Position numbers and translations under genes: made by a program. Positions 1-13,289 of a stretch of DNA of 64,000 bases are shown one piece after another. Source of the stretch: Progne subis subis. Its lineage: Eukaryota; Chordata; Aves; Passeriformes; Hirundinidae. The stretch lies in contig JAKJHU010000107.1 in NCBI GenBank assembly GCA_022316685.1, positions 1,674,001-1,738,000 of the forward strand. The letters run 5' to 3'. Position 1 is the stretch's first letter; each line of letters starts with the position of its first letter. The notes below the pieces were generated by a model that was given only the letters and a program-made list of their open reading frames with translations, made no database searches and had not been told where the DNA came from.

Positions 1-3000
1 TTGTTCCAACTTTCATAGTCTGTATATTCTCTGGTGATACAATTACTGTTTTCATAGCTGGTCAGATTGAACATTCATATTGGACTTGTGTCATTTCAGC
101 TAATACCTATACTGGATGAAAATTACATTGACCATGGGTTCATACCTTTTCTGGTGATAAGCACACAAAATAGCATAATGTTCAGTGCCACTGATTTTTA
201 TTCTCTAAGCAGCTTGGACCTATGCAAAAGCCATTTGGAAAACTACAAAAAGTAACATGGGTCAGCAGCTGCCTCAGATATGAATAGAGAGAGAAAAAAT
301 AACATACTGCAGTGGTCCTCTTTCCAAACTTGTGCAGCTGAGTGATTTTTGAGGTTACTTGATATTCATAGGCATGTGTTCTTACAGTGTTTTTTGATGC
401 ATTTGATAGACTTGCAATTTTTTTGGAACCTGATCTGTGTTTTGTTTGTTTCACAGTTTAATATAGTTTAATATTACATCAGTTTTTGTTCTCATGAGAA
501 ATGCAGAATGCAGGAACAGGACAATTGCAAATTGTAATTAGATTTCTGGCAAAAGAAATCACATCTGCTTGGTTTTTGTGGGATGAGAAAAGATCACCTT
601 AATTTGCTAGAATGTCACAATTCTCATTCATTATGAAAAGTGTCAGTAGTAAAGGTTTTGGTTATCATAACTGCATTTGTTTCTGTCTTTGGGGAAGAAT
701 TTTTAACACATTTCACATGAAATCCCATAGCATGCTCCAGCTTACTTGACAAATGGAGTTTCCATAGGTCACAGCATTATCCTTTGGGATATAACTCAAG
801 ATTCACCCAGACCCCTTATGCTTTTAGACTTCTGCTTCAGATCAGGTTATATCCCTTTCATATTGCCATGGTAAGGGGGAAATTCTTTTAGCACCCCTTG
901 CAGTAAATTTAGACTTCACTAAGCCAATCATAACTGAGTAGTCCTATGACTTGTGTCTAATTAATTAGAAAAAATAATGATGCTATATGGCTGGACTTAT
1001 AATATTTTCATGCAGTTAAAAAGATGGAAAAGAATTGTATTGTGCCATTTGACACAGAACATGAATATAATAATATCAACCTAAAGCTATTAAGCAACTT
1101 TAAGGAATGCTTCTCTTTGGAGAAGAGCATCAGGGTAGGCTTTGGTATACACAGTCATGCTCTGTCCTTCCATTGTAGGTATAAATAGACAATCTCATAT
1201 GCAAAATACCTATACCAAGACATTCAGGTCCCATTCACAAATGGGATATAATTTACTCAGAAGTAACAATCTTGACTTATCTTTGCAGTATTTTTAGTAA
1301 TCTTGTTTATTTTGATTGCAAACCTTTGGCAGCAAAAATCTGTGGAGGTAGGATTTCAGTCTCACTGGGGCCTAGGGGTACCATCTGTGATAAAAGCAAC
1401 CAATAACACACTCCATTCAGAACCAGTGACTACAGGGAGATGGAAAATGAGTAATTTTTGACATGGAAGTCTTCCCTGATGTATTGATATCTTATGTGTG
1501 TACTACTTTGTGCAGTTTGGTAAAATAGTTTTCTTTTCAAATAGACCTTATTTTTAGAGGACTGAAAGAATGAATATGAATAAATGAATATTAATTTTCT
1601 TCGAGCGTATGGTGCATTCTACTTTTATGCTTACTTGTTTGCCTAGCTTTGGTCAATTGAGGTCCAAAAAGTATGGTGGAAACTATTTTAAATACTCAGT
1701 GAGAGACAAGAAAATTAAATTCTGGGCTGGTGATGATCACATCACATGATTTTGTGATGGCAGATCCCTATTTATTTATTAATAATTCATATTTATTTGG
1801 ATTGAGGCTGACTACCTCTAGACAAATAGATTAGATAAGTAATAATTTTACCTGGGGTTTAACTTAATTCCCTTTCACTTAGTAAAATACCCTCACCAAT
1901 AATGATGCAATGTTAAAATATACAATGATACTTCTACTTTTCCAGTGAATTAGCCTAACTAGCCTATAATGTTAATATAGGCATTATTGAGTCAGTCATT
2001 AATCTGTCTGCAAATATGACACCCAAGGAAGCAATCTGTTTGTTGTAATTGCATTTGAAAAGCCAGTTTTATAAAGTAAATTGTTAACACATTCACTTCC
2101 TTATAATCAATCTCATAACTGGTGTCATTTTCTATCTGCTCAGCCACATAATCTCCCAGGTAGAAGATTAAAGCATGCTAAGGTATCACCTAACTCCTTT
2201 CCTTGAACTATACCTTGCCTTCTGATACTAATTCAGCCTGTAAGATACTATACCTTTTGCATGTCCTTGCCAGACTAGATAGCACCACAATCTTAATGTT
2301 ATAAAAACATAAGATCATTCAGCACTAATTAGAGTTGTAGAGGTGCTTTGAGGTAGCTCTGACTGATCAATAAAGACTTTCTATCTGGAGTTCCCCAATG
2401 AAAGAAATATCTTGGCTCTTGACCTTGCACTTCACACTTCTGTGATATATTGCTATGTCAAGCTGTAGCAGATGGTGAGGGATGCAATGGTAGGTGAGTA
2501 CATTACACCATATTCTCGACTGCCTTTGACTTTAAGTGCAGCATTTATATTACTCTGCCTTTGCTTCATCAGCTTGAGAACTGAGATGTTGTGACTGGCT
2601 CTTTATCACCTCTGACCATTTTTTTTTTTTCTTTCCCAACAAAGCCTTTCCCCACTACATTGTCTTTCTTCTGCTAAAACATATTGCAGTTTCTTCTCCC
2701 TCAAGGGGATTTTTTTACTGTTGTGAAATTTGGTTCTTTCTTGGGAACAGTTTGCTGCTTCTTCAGAGAAAAGGTACTTAGGATGGTGAAGGGGCAAGTC
2801 ACAGATTAGCGCTAGCTGTATAATCCAGCAAGAGAACCAACAGTGAAAATTAAAACAGAACAACAACAAAAAAAACCTGTAAGAGGCTAAAGTGCAGGTT
2901 TGCAGTAAGCTTTGTCCCCTGCAGTTTAAAAGAAGGAACTGCAGACTAATTTTTCACAGTCTTAGCTTCAAGTTAAATGAAGGATACAGAGTAAACAGAA

Positions 3001-4816
3001 ATTTTCTTCAGGAACATATGGATTGAGTACAGATACCCCTTTTATTTAGAGTTTAAATAAATGAATCTGCAGTTTTTAATGAGACTGAGATACTGCTATT
3101 ATAGTAAGAGTGCCTGACAAGCATGAATTGCATTAGGGGCATTTTCACAGATGATGTTATTGTCACACTACTGTTTTCTAAAAATGAAATTTGTCTCTCT
3201 TCCCATTCATCATGACTAGTTAAGTAACCAAGTGAAATTTGTTCAACCTGCTGCAGGATGAGTGTTTTTGAAACTAAGTCCCAGAATTAGGCTCTACTAC
3301 CTCCAGTAACATCATCCACATGGTTAAATCCTCAATTATCACTTTGAAAATGTACTCACTGGTGTCACACTTATCAGCACAATTATACAGGAGGTGCTGA
3401 AAAGGGAAGGTGATCATACCATTGCATAATTGGTTTTCTCTGATATGGATGACACTGGTTTCCAAGTCACACAATAAGCAAATGTCTGATGTATCCTTTT
3501 TTAAAGGAAAAGTAAAACTTCAGCAGGTTGATAATAATATTGGGGCACAGTTTTTAAAAGACTTAAGAATACAGTTCTTGTACCACTGGTAAACACAGAT
3601 AAGGTTGTAATATCTTAAAAGAAAAAAAGAAAAAATCCTGCTGTAAAATGACACTTTGGCCTCCAAACCTAGACAGTCCTTAAAATGCCCTCAACAAGAA
3701 AGAAGAGGAACATAGTAACATATTGTAAAATTATGCAATCTGTAGGGGGAGGGCAGAAAAAAATACTAATGAAAGAGATCCCTATAGAACTAAGGGCCGA
3801 GATTTTGACTATGTCTGTGCAGGCAAAAGAGATATCTGGCTTAAAACCTGAAGTAGGACATCAGTCCAGATTACATAGTTTGAAAACCACCCACTGTCCA
3901 AAATTGTGACAAACACATGACTTCATTTGCTTTCATCAATAAAGAATTAAATAGCTCATTCTTCATGAATGTCCTTGCAATCAACATATATCTGTGAAAA
4001 CATGCATTTGTCTGGAAAATTCTGAGTTGAATACCTGAAAATTAGGTGCAGAATTTTGAGAATAAGTATCTGAGACTATAATCTTTAAAGAAGAAATCTC
4101 ATGCATCCCATCAAAAACAGGTGCAACTCTGTAATGCTAAGATAATGCAGGAAAAAAAAAAAAAACCAAAACCCAAACCAAACCAAACCAAACCAAAACC
4201 AAAATAAAACAAAACAAAAACCCAAAAAACAACCCCTCCCAAAAAAAACAAGGAAGAAAAGGTAAAATCCTGCCCCTTGTATGTCACAAATACAACCCAT
4301 GTGGCTGGATTGGAACCAATACTACCCAATGATTATATGAAAGCCACATTATGAAAAGTCAGCAACATTTGTATATTGAAGGAGATACATAATTTGCTGA
4401 GAACATTAGCTACAAGTAATCATGGCCTAATTGCAGGCAAGAAATATCTATTAGAAAAGAAAGAACAAAGGGACAAAACTTCTGCATTATCCAGACAACT
4501 GCTTATATTCATAAGTGCTCTCTGGAACAAGATCAGTCAGTACATAAAGAAATACACATTTCTCACTTAAAATTATGTTTCCATTACGAAACATTCTGGT
4601 AAACAAGAATTTTTGTTCCTTGAATGTAGAAATTCCACTTATTTCATTGAGATTATCCATAGAATATGCTGTTTCAAGAAAGTGAGATTGACAAAGAAAA
4701 TTATCCTTTAAGTAAGTTTAATTATATATCTAAATCCCTTCTTGACTTTTTTCCTAGTAATGTTTTAAATGTCTGAAGTACATTTAATGTAATGTTTTAA
4801 AATATGAGAACAATAT
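1..4816. other. Unique AT-rich noncoding DNA
   Basis: No gene, RNA gene or recognisable mobile element was found here. Open frames are short, lack recognisable motifs and overlap on both strands. The only low-complexity piece is a CCAAA-like A/C-rich tract at about 4150-4260, listed separately. Functional noncoding sequence cannot be excluded without cross-species alignment. Confidence 0.6.
4150..4260. repeat. A/C-rich low-complexity tract (CCAAA-like)
   Basis: Degenerate repetition of CCAAA, CAAAA and similar words. The reverse strand translates to a spurious Phe/Trp/Gly-rich frame, which is why open frames appear here. Similar tracts occur at 8350-8522 and 60240-60345. Confidence 0.8.
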
Positions 4817-4822
4817 GTGGAT

Positions 4823-5359
4823 TGAGGTGGCTCCCTCTCCCTCAGAGCCCGTGCTCCATTTTTGCCTCAGCTAGCTTGAGAGAGAATCCATGCTGGAAGG
4901 AATTTTCCCTTCAGGGTCCCAAAAGATCCCAGAGAGGCTGCAAACCTTTTTCTTTGGAGAGAGCAGGCCCCCGTGGATGGCAAAAGGAAAGAGTCTGCCC
5001 TTGGTCCGGGGGGAATCATGGCTTTATTCAGTCCCTGCTCCTGACCCCGCAGGGTCAGAAGCCCAGTCCTGTTCCAGTCCCTGTCCCAGTCCCAAGAGCC
5101 AGTGAGAACCCCACTTAGCCCCAGGGCTTTTACCCAGGGGGAAGGAGCTAGAGGCAGGGACAAGCCACTACCCAATCAGGGATAAGGTGGGAGTGGAACA
5201 GAGTTGGATTACATTCCAGGTGTAGGAGGATGGGCGGGGAAAAGGAGCAGGGGCAAACCTCATGATACATTTTCCAAGGGAACACGGTGCTACAGAAGAA
5301 ACCATTACAAAACCCAATATAAAAATGAAATAAAATATAAACCCAAATAATGCACAACA
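4823..5359 (-). mobile_element. Solo LTR, ERVK-type (LTR family 2)
   Basis: About 537 bp, GC-richer than its surroundings, beginning TGAGGTGGC and ending GCACAACA. It is flanked by a near-perfect 6-bp duplication, GTGGAT at 4817-4822 and CTGGAT at 5360-5365. A poly(A) signal on the minus strand (TTTATT at 5023-5028 on plus) sets the orientation. The right half is clearly related to the LTR at 46888-47232, sharing the blocks around GGCAGGGACAAG and CCAATCAGGGATAA and the tail of about ten bases before ACAACA. No proviral interior is present, so it is a solo LTR. The 6-bp duplication fits ERVK-like elements; the family name is not known to me. A tract of tandem GTCCC/CCAGTCC words lies near 5070-5095. 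Confidence 0.8.
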
Positions 5360-6508
5360 CTGGATAATGATGGTTTTTGACCTAGAGCACTGAGAATATC
5401 CTCACAAGAGAATTAATGATTTTTTTCTACACACTTGTTTGTTTGTCTGCTTTGTATTTGACCATACCTAATTAACCCTTGAAGAATATACAATCCCCAG
5501 GGCTTCTTTTAAGATGTACTTTGAGCTTGTGAAGTCTAGCTAACCTTAGCAAATTATCAGAATATTCATGACATTTACTAACAAGCAAAATCAGAATTGG
5601 AACAGGGATGTACGTGATTCCACATACTTCATCTTCAAGAAGTACATCACTTTGGAATGAAAGTTGACTTTTAAGTGAACCTAAGCAGCACTTGATCTTG
5701 TTTTGACGGCTTGTCTTTGATGGCATGCATGTATATATCCTACAGGAAGGTAATGTAGGGTACTTACTTTCAGGTAAGCAGTGAATTTAATATATTGGAA
5801 TTATCCTTCCTTAAGGATCTGTCTTGCAAAATTAATCTCCAGTCACTTATAAATGCGTTTGCTTCAGGCACTAAAATCAAGTGACCAAACAGCCAATTCA
5901 AACTTTAAAAAAATAAATGAAAATGTAGCACTTCTGATTGCAGTGAGTGCAGAAGGAGATTTTTTATTGATTTAAGTAGAAGTAAGATTAGGTGCTTTGT
6001 GATCGGTACATGTCAAAGGGAATAAATTCCAAACTCAAATGGGAGATATTATTTCTATACATGTTTGAAGACTGTTATTTGGCTTGAGGTGACTCTGCTT
6101 ATGACCTTACATATACTGAGTGTGCTTGAACAAACTATGCAAAAAGTCTTTGTAACACATTTTCTTTTTGAATGAAAATATACCGAAGAGCTAAAGTTAC
6201 TCTGATTCGTTACAGAAAAGTAAATAATTGCAGATTTAAAAAGACTATTGCTCCTGTTAAAGTATTTTCAGAGAGTATATTGAAGCTTTCTGAGAGTCAA
6301 GATCTTTAAGAGTAAAGTTTCTTCTCTTCTTTAGCACAGGTTTTGGTGCTAGTATTAAAAAAAAGGAAAAAAAAAAAGTCATGGCATCAGATTTTGCTGA
6401 TATTTGTTAGTTAACTTTCTGGTTTAAGATTACCACTTCACCACATGATGCCTTACCGTACATGGCCCAAGCTTTTCAAAGTAATCATTATAGACATCTA
6501 GGAGGAGG

Positions 6509-6556
<48 letters not shown>
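6509..6556. repeat. Poly(A) run, 48 bp
   Basis: An uninterrupted run of A. The sequence to its left is not a recognisable retrotransposon 3' end, so it looks like an expanded mononucleotide repeat rather than a recent insertion tail. The length may be unreliable because such runs are error-prone in sequencing. Confidence 0.9.
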
Positions 6557-6560
<4 letters not shown>

Positions 6561-8349
6561 TCTTGAAATAGTAAGCCTTTCAGGGACCGACATATATTAC
6601 TTCTGCTTATGAAATGCAGTCCAGGGCCAAAACCAGGGTATAATAAATTGCTAACTGTGCGAAGTAGCCTTGTTTCCCTTTCACTGCTCTAAACTGTTAG
6701 AGTGGGATCAATCTCTGCCCTGTTTTGCTAGTAATTTATTTTTCATAATATGAGAAATGCTCCCTTACGTCTCTGATGTAGATTTTCTGAAGTCAGGGAA
6801 GAAAGTTAATTTGAACACATGTGCAGCATCAAACATAATTGCTTCGTAACATACTTCCATGCTGATTCAGTACATCATTCTGTCATTCCATTTATGTGAA
6901 ATAGATGGTGGTGTACTATGCAGCAGCAAGCCACAAGAATGGGCATTTGCAGCAGGGGAAAATTCAGAAAGATTTATAAGTAATTACAAAGATTGATAGA
7001 TAAAAACCACATTTTTTATAAAACGAACAGGAATTTTAAAAATAAATAAAATTGAATTATGGTTACAAAAATAAAAGTTCCGTGAAAGATGATTCAAGAA
7101 ATGTCAGCTTCTGTAAGCATACTAATACTAAGATTTCTTTTTGCTTCTATATGTTTGGGGATAATATTTCAGCTGAAGGTCAGATAGGGCCTAGCTTGAG
7201 AGAAAATGTAGATACCAGAAAATATTTTTTCCTTTGAATTCCTTATTATTCCTTGCCTCCCTGAATATAGATAATGATTTGCTGACCCTGAAGGGACAGG
7301 GTTATTTTTTCCTGTATGCTCCTGACATGTACTTTGGCATACTACTGAAAGGATGCAGCAGAGTATTTATCATAATTCAACTTCTATATAGGAAAATCCT
7401 TGCTAGGGATTCTTCTGATAAAAATTCCCAGAGGAGATAATCAAGGTACGCACATAAATTTTTCTTTGTCTTGTATTTTACTATGTGGTGGATATTTTAT
7501 TTAGATACTAATATTTACATTGTACGTTCCACTTGCATTTTCCAGGCATGGCAGGATAATACTATTTTTCTTGAAATAATGAGCTAACCTTTAAAAACAG
7601 AAGTTTATTGTTTCCATTAATAATGTAATAACAACAAATGGTGCTTGGTTGCTGCTCTGCAATAGAATTGTCCCTTAGAACTGCAAGAAGTCCTGCCTGG
7701 CACCTCTGTAAATGGCACTATGATTCGCTGTTGGTTAAATGAGTCTGACAAGGATTGCTCTTCATAATTTGAACACTTTTAAGTGCAGATGGAACAAACT
7801 GGTTCAGTGAGCATGAGTTACCTGTAACTATGTAAGCTGCTAGAAACCTATGCCTGTCTTGGTAAGTCATAAAAGTCTGAGAGTGAAGCTGCTCAGGGTG
7901 TCAGTCAACCAGAGAGGTCTGTAATGCTAAATGGAAGAAGAGGAGTTTGACTTGCCCCTCAGTAAGTGACTTATTTTGTCTGTGCTGCTTTGTCAAAGTA
8001 AGATACATTTTTTAAAACACAGACTTCCAGCTGGGTCCACCTATTTGAACAACAAATGTTTTTATGGCTCATGTAGCCAGTTGGGGTTTACCAATATTTT
8101 ACAGGGTTATAGGTAACTAAAGATCACTGAGCCATCTGTGCTTAGCACATATTAATGGTATGTGTTGGTTCAAAGAACCTGTATACTCTATTTAAAACAC
8201 TTCTAGCTACTTACCTAAGTAAAGGCATGATGAAAGAAATACAGAAAGGCATGTACATGGAATTTCTACCCTGTGATTTGGCTGAATACCCAAACCTCCC
8301 GTTTCCTGGTTAGGTTAAATGTCAGACTAAACTTCTAAGCCATGAACTA

Positions 8350-8522
8350 GGTACAGGACCAAAAAAACCCATAAAAACACAAAGACACCCAAACAACAAC
8401 AACCAAAAAAAACCACCACCCCCCAAAAAAACCCCAAAAAACCAAGACAAAAACCCCCACCCCCCCAAACCCACAAAACAAACAAACAAAAACAAACACC
8501 ACCCCCCCCCCCCCCCCCCCCC
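8350..8522. repeat. A/C-rich tract ending in a poly(C) run
   Basis: Purine A and pyrimidine C alternate in blocks on the plus strand, with CCAAAAAA-like words, and the tract ends in 21 consecutive C at 8502-8522. The reverse strand is a G/T tract with several G runs. The long glycine-rich frames here are translations of this repeat. Confidence 0.85.
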
Positions 8523-8952
8523 ACAATTAAACCTTTCTCTTAAAAACAACTCAGTAGGCAGAAAAAGATTGCATTGTAAAAATCTCAATATTCAGCAATT
8601 TAGTAAATGTACATATAACACATAGTTTGGCATAGTTTAACACCTTTTGTACAAGAAATTATCTTCTCGAGAAATAGAATTCTGAAAGATCTCTAAGGGA
8701 ACACATATGTCTTTAGAAAGATCATAGTGATGAACTTTTCAACAATGTAGGCTTTTCCTAAATGTCACAGTTGTGGGTCTTGTGGTAGCAACAACCTTTG
8801 TATATTATGAATTATTTCTAATTCACTGAGGAGTGTGGGTGAAACCAATATACAATGGTAGTATCAGCTTCCAGCAGGTGGCAAAATAGTGGCAAAATAC
8901 TGGGGGCAAGAAAGCCTCTTTAGAAGTAACAAAAGCCTGATAACAGTCGCAT

Positions 8953-9522
8953 TGTGGTTTTACCCCAGCTGGGCACTAAGCACCATGCAGCCCCTCCCTC
9001 ACTGCCCACTTTCTTCCCCTGAGGAGAATTAGAAAGAGAAGGTAAACTTTGTGGGTTGAGATAAGAACAGTTTAATAATTACAGCAAAACAAAGCATAAC
9101 TATAATACACTGCTACTACTAATTGTAATGATAATGGAAAGGAAAGAGAGGAATAAAACACAAGAGAAAAAATTGATACACAATTCAATTGCTCAGCACA
9201 TTCTGGCTGATGCCTGTCCCTCAGGAGGGATTGGTGGCTCCTGGCCAACCTCTTCCCCAGTTTCTATATAGACCATGATGTTCTATGGTATGAAATATCC
9301 CTTTGGCCAGTTTGGGTGAGCTGTCCTGGCCATGCACTCTCCTGGCTTCCTGTGCACCCCCTTGCTGGCAGAGCATGGGAAACTAGGAAGTCCTTGACTT
9401 AAGTAAGCACTGCCCAGCAACGTGTTATTAATGTAATTCTCATACTAAACCCAGAATACCACAGCACTGTACCAGTTACTAGGAAGAAAATTAACTCTTT
9501 CTCAGGTAAAACTTGGATTCCA
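8953..9522 (-). mobile_element. ERVL-type solo LTR
   Basis: The left end reads TGTGGTTTTACCCCAGCTGG, which I recognise as the reverse complement of the 3' end of a common avian ERVL-type LTR. The block at about 9060-9080 carries its typical ATTAAACTG-like region on the minus strand, and the right part (CTGTACCAGTTACTAGGAAG, about 9466-9485) matches the LTR's 5' part. The element is about 570 bp with no interior. The right boundary is approximate: a weak 5-bp duplication (CGCAT/AGCAT) is possible but degraded. The same family occurs on the plus strand at 16880-17450. Confidence 0.75.
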
Positions 9523-12500
9523 AAGCATGAAGATATACCAGAAAATTACATTCAGCTCCCCTAAAAACCCCACAGGTATTAGAGGGTCCACCAAAGGAAA
9601 CTCATTGAGGCACTGGATAAAGTCATTGCAGGATCCTATTTTTTACATGGAAGAATTAAACTCCCTAAGAACCAAGAGGAGAACAGAGATGATAGAAGGT
9701 GAATTTTTAGCAGTTCTTTTACCTAATTTTCATGCAGATATTCAGTACCATCAAAATCCTTGCTTTTACCTTTTACTAAGTTTCTGATGTCTTGTGATGC
9801 CGTATTTCTTTAAAATATATATCCATATATGTGTGTGTGTGTGTGTTTATATAATTAGTTCTCACAGCCAGTGAATTATACTGTGAATTATATAATAAAT
9901 TTTCACAGCCACAGTACTATGTTGTACAGTGGCATTGTAACAATTAATATTGAGAAATACAGTCTTGAAACCTAAGAACTTTCTATCCACACACTTTGAA
10001 AAGTAACAGAAAATATATATAATTAAGGAAGAGCAGATTCCTTTCATCCATACTTATTCCTTTGAATTATCAGATGAGCTCTGTAAACTAAACACGGAAG
10101 GCTGAAGAAGGTGGATTTTACAATAATATCTGGTCCTTATAGTTGAGTTCATTCATGTCATAAAAACACAGTGTGGGTAATACCAGCTTTTTATGGATTG
10201 TTTTTTCTGCTACCAAATTGTCCTTGTGTACTCTAGGTGTAGAGTTCCACAAGCTAACACCAGCACTCACCACCACCACAACTACCTAATTTGAACTTTG
10301 AGTATCTTCTCTGCAGAGTACAGAGAAGCAAAAAGTGCATTCTACACTGCACAGAAGTTTTATGTCACAGCCAGTTATTTTTGTTTGCTTTTTTCTTGAC
10401 AGAACCATGAATACTTTTTTGTTTGTCTGATTTTTTTATTTGAAATTAGGCCTATAAAGATGGTTAAGGAAAAAAAGAAGCAAAATTAATCATAGTAGAG
10501 GGAAAATACTCTGACAGCAATACTATGGATATTCTGCACTTGAATATCATGCCCTGGCACTCAGATTTGTTTCACTGTAACTAAAATTGTGTTCTCCTGG
10601 TTTACATTGGGGGAAAAATCAGGACCTTAGAGACAATCTAAAGCATAACAATCAATATTTGCAATGCTAAAAGTCCTCAAATGGATCCTGTGAACTTAAT
10701 TTTCTTCTGTAAAGCTACTGTTGGCACAATTTGCAGCATAGCTTTCTAGCTGCTGATACCTTATATTGCTGGCATGGTTCTGTAATTTTTCATTAACTAG
10801 TGATTCAATATTCTCACTTTTCTTTATACCAAAAGAGAAGGGATGTTCTTCAGTTATTGCACTAAAAATACTCTGGGGTATAGTGTACCTAAAGGGAACA
10901 AATTCATTATATAGCAACACATTATAAAACTGCAGTTACTCCAGACTGACAATTATATTTTGAAATATTAAAGTTTGCTGTTTTTTGTTTTTGTTTTTGT
11001 GTGGGTTTTTTTTTTTTTTTTTCTTTTGATAGCCCTAGTTTGAGCAGATAAATCAACATGAACAATTTCATAATATTATGCAAGACATTCAATTTATGTT
11101 CTTCCTCTGTTGGCTTTACAGTGACTCTTCAAAAAAAGATAAAATATAATAAAAAGGTGGTAATATTAAAGTTCATACCAATTTTGGATGCTTGCTAAGT
11201 GTTAATTCCACATGCTAGTATTTCCAACAGAAAAGTGTCATTCTCATTTAAGATATAATCTCACACAAAAATGTATGAGATTTAAGCTTGGATCTTCATG
11301 TGTTTTACTAGACAGAGGGGTTGAGGGATGGAAATGTTTTTAGAAAGTGGGGAAAAAAACCCCATCAGGATGAATTAATCAGGGCAGGGTTTAAAATAGC
11401 TACAGGTGAATGTATATATACATAAATATATATACACTCTCACAGGTATGTATTTGTAGATATGGATACGCTGGGAGGGTTGAGGGTTGCTGTGCACCCC
11501 AGTGGGTCACACTTCCAGTACGCTTCTATTCAGGTTATACAGGTGTGGCACTCTTCAAATTAGCTACAGAACAGTTTATTTTAAAAGAAACTTCAGCTTG
11601 TAGGAGCTGCTTGCAGCTAAATAGAACCTAAGTACTGGCCTAATGTAAACAGGTTAGTGTCCTGTAATGGACTGTGGAGCATTAAAAGAGAGCAGGGGAA
11701 AAAAATGCGTATCTTGAAATACATCTGTTTTCTTTCCTTAATTCCTTTCCACCACGTTCTATGAAAATACTTCCCATCATGCAGATGAATTGATGGAAAA
11801 GTGTCTCTCCTGATGCAGCTGTTCCATTTTTTATAAGTGAGTACTTGTTGACTTGGTATGTAAGAATAACCTTATTCAGGTTGGTGGTATGGCTTTTATT
11901 TGAGAATCCATGTGGGGTGCAGGCCTTGTGAGGAAGGAAAAGTCTTCATTTATAACAGATGTAATAGCTCCTGATTAGGATACTCTGTGAAGCTGAAAAT
12001 CTCCAGCCCAGTCACAGTTCTGAGCAAGACATTAGTAAAATCTGAGGTTTCAGCAGACCAACAAGTACTAAATCATTAAATGAGAAGGTATACAGGAAAA
12101 TCTCTGTTTTATCAATGGCAGTTAAGTCCTGTTCTGAGTTTAGTTATTTTAAAAATATGTCTCCTTTCTTATATATATATATATATATTATATATATATA
12201 TATATATAAAATATATAAATAAATAAATAACTATGAAAAAAATTTCAATTTTACATGCCATACTTTTCCACAAAATGAGAAAACAAACAAAAAATATTTT
12301 TATATCTGTTTCCAAGTGTGTCATGGAGAAATCAAGTATCAAAGTACGTGTTAAACTCAGCATCTTCATATTACAAACTTGAAAATCATTTTTAACAACC
12401 CAGATTTTTATGTAGGAGAATAATATCTCTTATTAGAACACTTGGCAGTGTTTGAGACAATACTTGCTACTTCTGTTTGCTGATTGGTTGAAGGTCTGTT

Positions 12501-12829
12501 AAGTGCTCAGAAATACACAAGGAATCACACATTTAGATGATGAGCTTATCTTGTCATATACTTGTATCCAAGATAGCATGACCTGCTAGCTCTGGTGTAG
12601 TTTATTTGGTTTTGACACCAGATGTTATGATTTGCCTTTGAAACCTGAAGACACAAAATGTGAGATTCAGAGAGGAGATGAAAAAAATAGCAGATGGTGC
12701 ATGGATTAGTAGTTATATTTTTTAAGTCTGCTGCCGTTTATAAAAGTTCTTAGTCTTATCCCCTGAATGCTCATCATAAAATGAAAAAAATATTGGAATG
12801 CAAGGATGTAGGCTTCTCTGACAAAATGG
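9523..12829. other. Unique AT-rich noncoding DNA
   Basis: No gene recognised. It includes a (GT)8 run at 9831-9846, a T-rich stretch at about 10980-11022 and an AT dinucleotide microsatellite at 12170-12230. The open frame at 9527-9787 starts at the edge of the ERVL LTR and has no recognisable domain. Confidence 0.55.
12170..12230. repeat. (AT)n microsatellite with AAAT tail
   Basis: Alternating AT, interrupted once, passing into TAAA repeats at the right end. This is a simple microsatellite; frames through it encode Ile/Tyr repeats. Confidence 0.9.
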
Positions 12830-13172
12830 CTGGCATATCTGGCATATAAGGGCAGAGCAGTAGATGACTATAGCTTTTGAAGTTCTCTCCCACAAAACAT
12901 GCTCACAGATAAGTTGATTAAAAATGGGCTAGTGAACAGTTCGATGGATTAAATACCGAATGAATTAGCAGACTGAAACAATGTGAGCAACAGGAAAAAG
13001 GCCACCTGGAGGCCAGTCACCAGTAGTGTACTTGAGAGTATTGAGTCCAGTACAGTTTAACCTCCTTTTTCATAACCTGGATGATGGGGGCAAAGTGCAT
13101 CCTCAGCAAGTTTGCTGATGATACAAAACTGGAAGAAGTGTTTGATGCACCAGATGGTTTTGCTGCCCATCC
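12830..13172 (+). mobile_element. CR1 LINE fragment, reverse transcriptase region
   Basis: This is a decayed piece of CR1 ORF2. The translated stretch at 13081-13150 contains LSKFADDTKL, the CR1 form of the reverse transcriptase active-site F-A-D-D motif. Upstream, 12860-12910 resembles the region before it (SHNxLxDKL-like) and 13000-13020 the CCACCTGGAGGCCAGTCACC block seen in many CR1 copies. It is truncated at both ends. At about 13170 it runs directly into a CR1 piece of opposite strand, tail to tail. It cannot encode an active enzyme. Confidence 0.85.
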
Positions 13173-13283
13173 TTCCTGGACCACTTTGTTCTTAAGGGCT
13201 CTTTCCCAAGGTAGTCTCCAAATAAGCATCCTGAATGGGCTGAAGTCTGCCTTCCAGAAGTCCAAAAAAAAAATATTTTGTAG

Positions 13284-13289
13284 ACACCC
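13284..13289. repeat. Target-site duplication, left copy (ACACCC)
   Basis: Perfect 6-bp match to 13986-13991, bracketing the LTR at 13290-13985. The length fits ERVK-type integration. Confidence 0.9.

Larger units (their letters stand above)
5366..8952. other. Unique AT-rich noncoding DNA
   Basis: No gene or mobile element recognised. It contains the poly(A) run at 6509-6556 and the A/C-rich plus poly(C) tract at 8350-8522, both listed separately. Open frames near 7052-7440 have no recognisable motif and no splice context I can support. Confidence 0.55.

Noticed and set aside
6509..6556. Poly(A) run as the tail of a processed pseudogene
   Set aside because: No upstream sequence resembling a spliced coding gene and no flanking target duplication.
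12170..12230. CRISPR-like or tandem array
   Set aside because: It is a plain AT microsatellite without spacers; the organism is a eukaryote.
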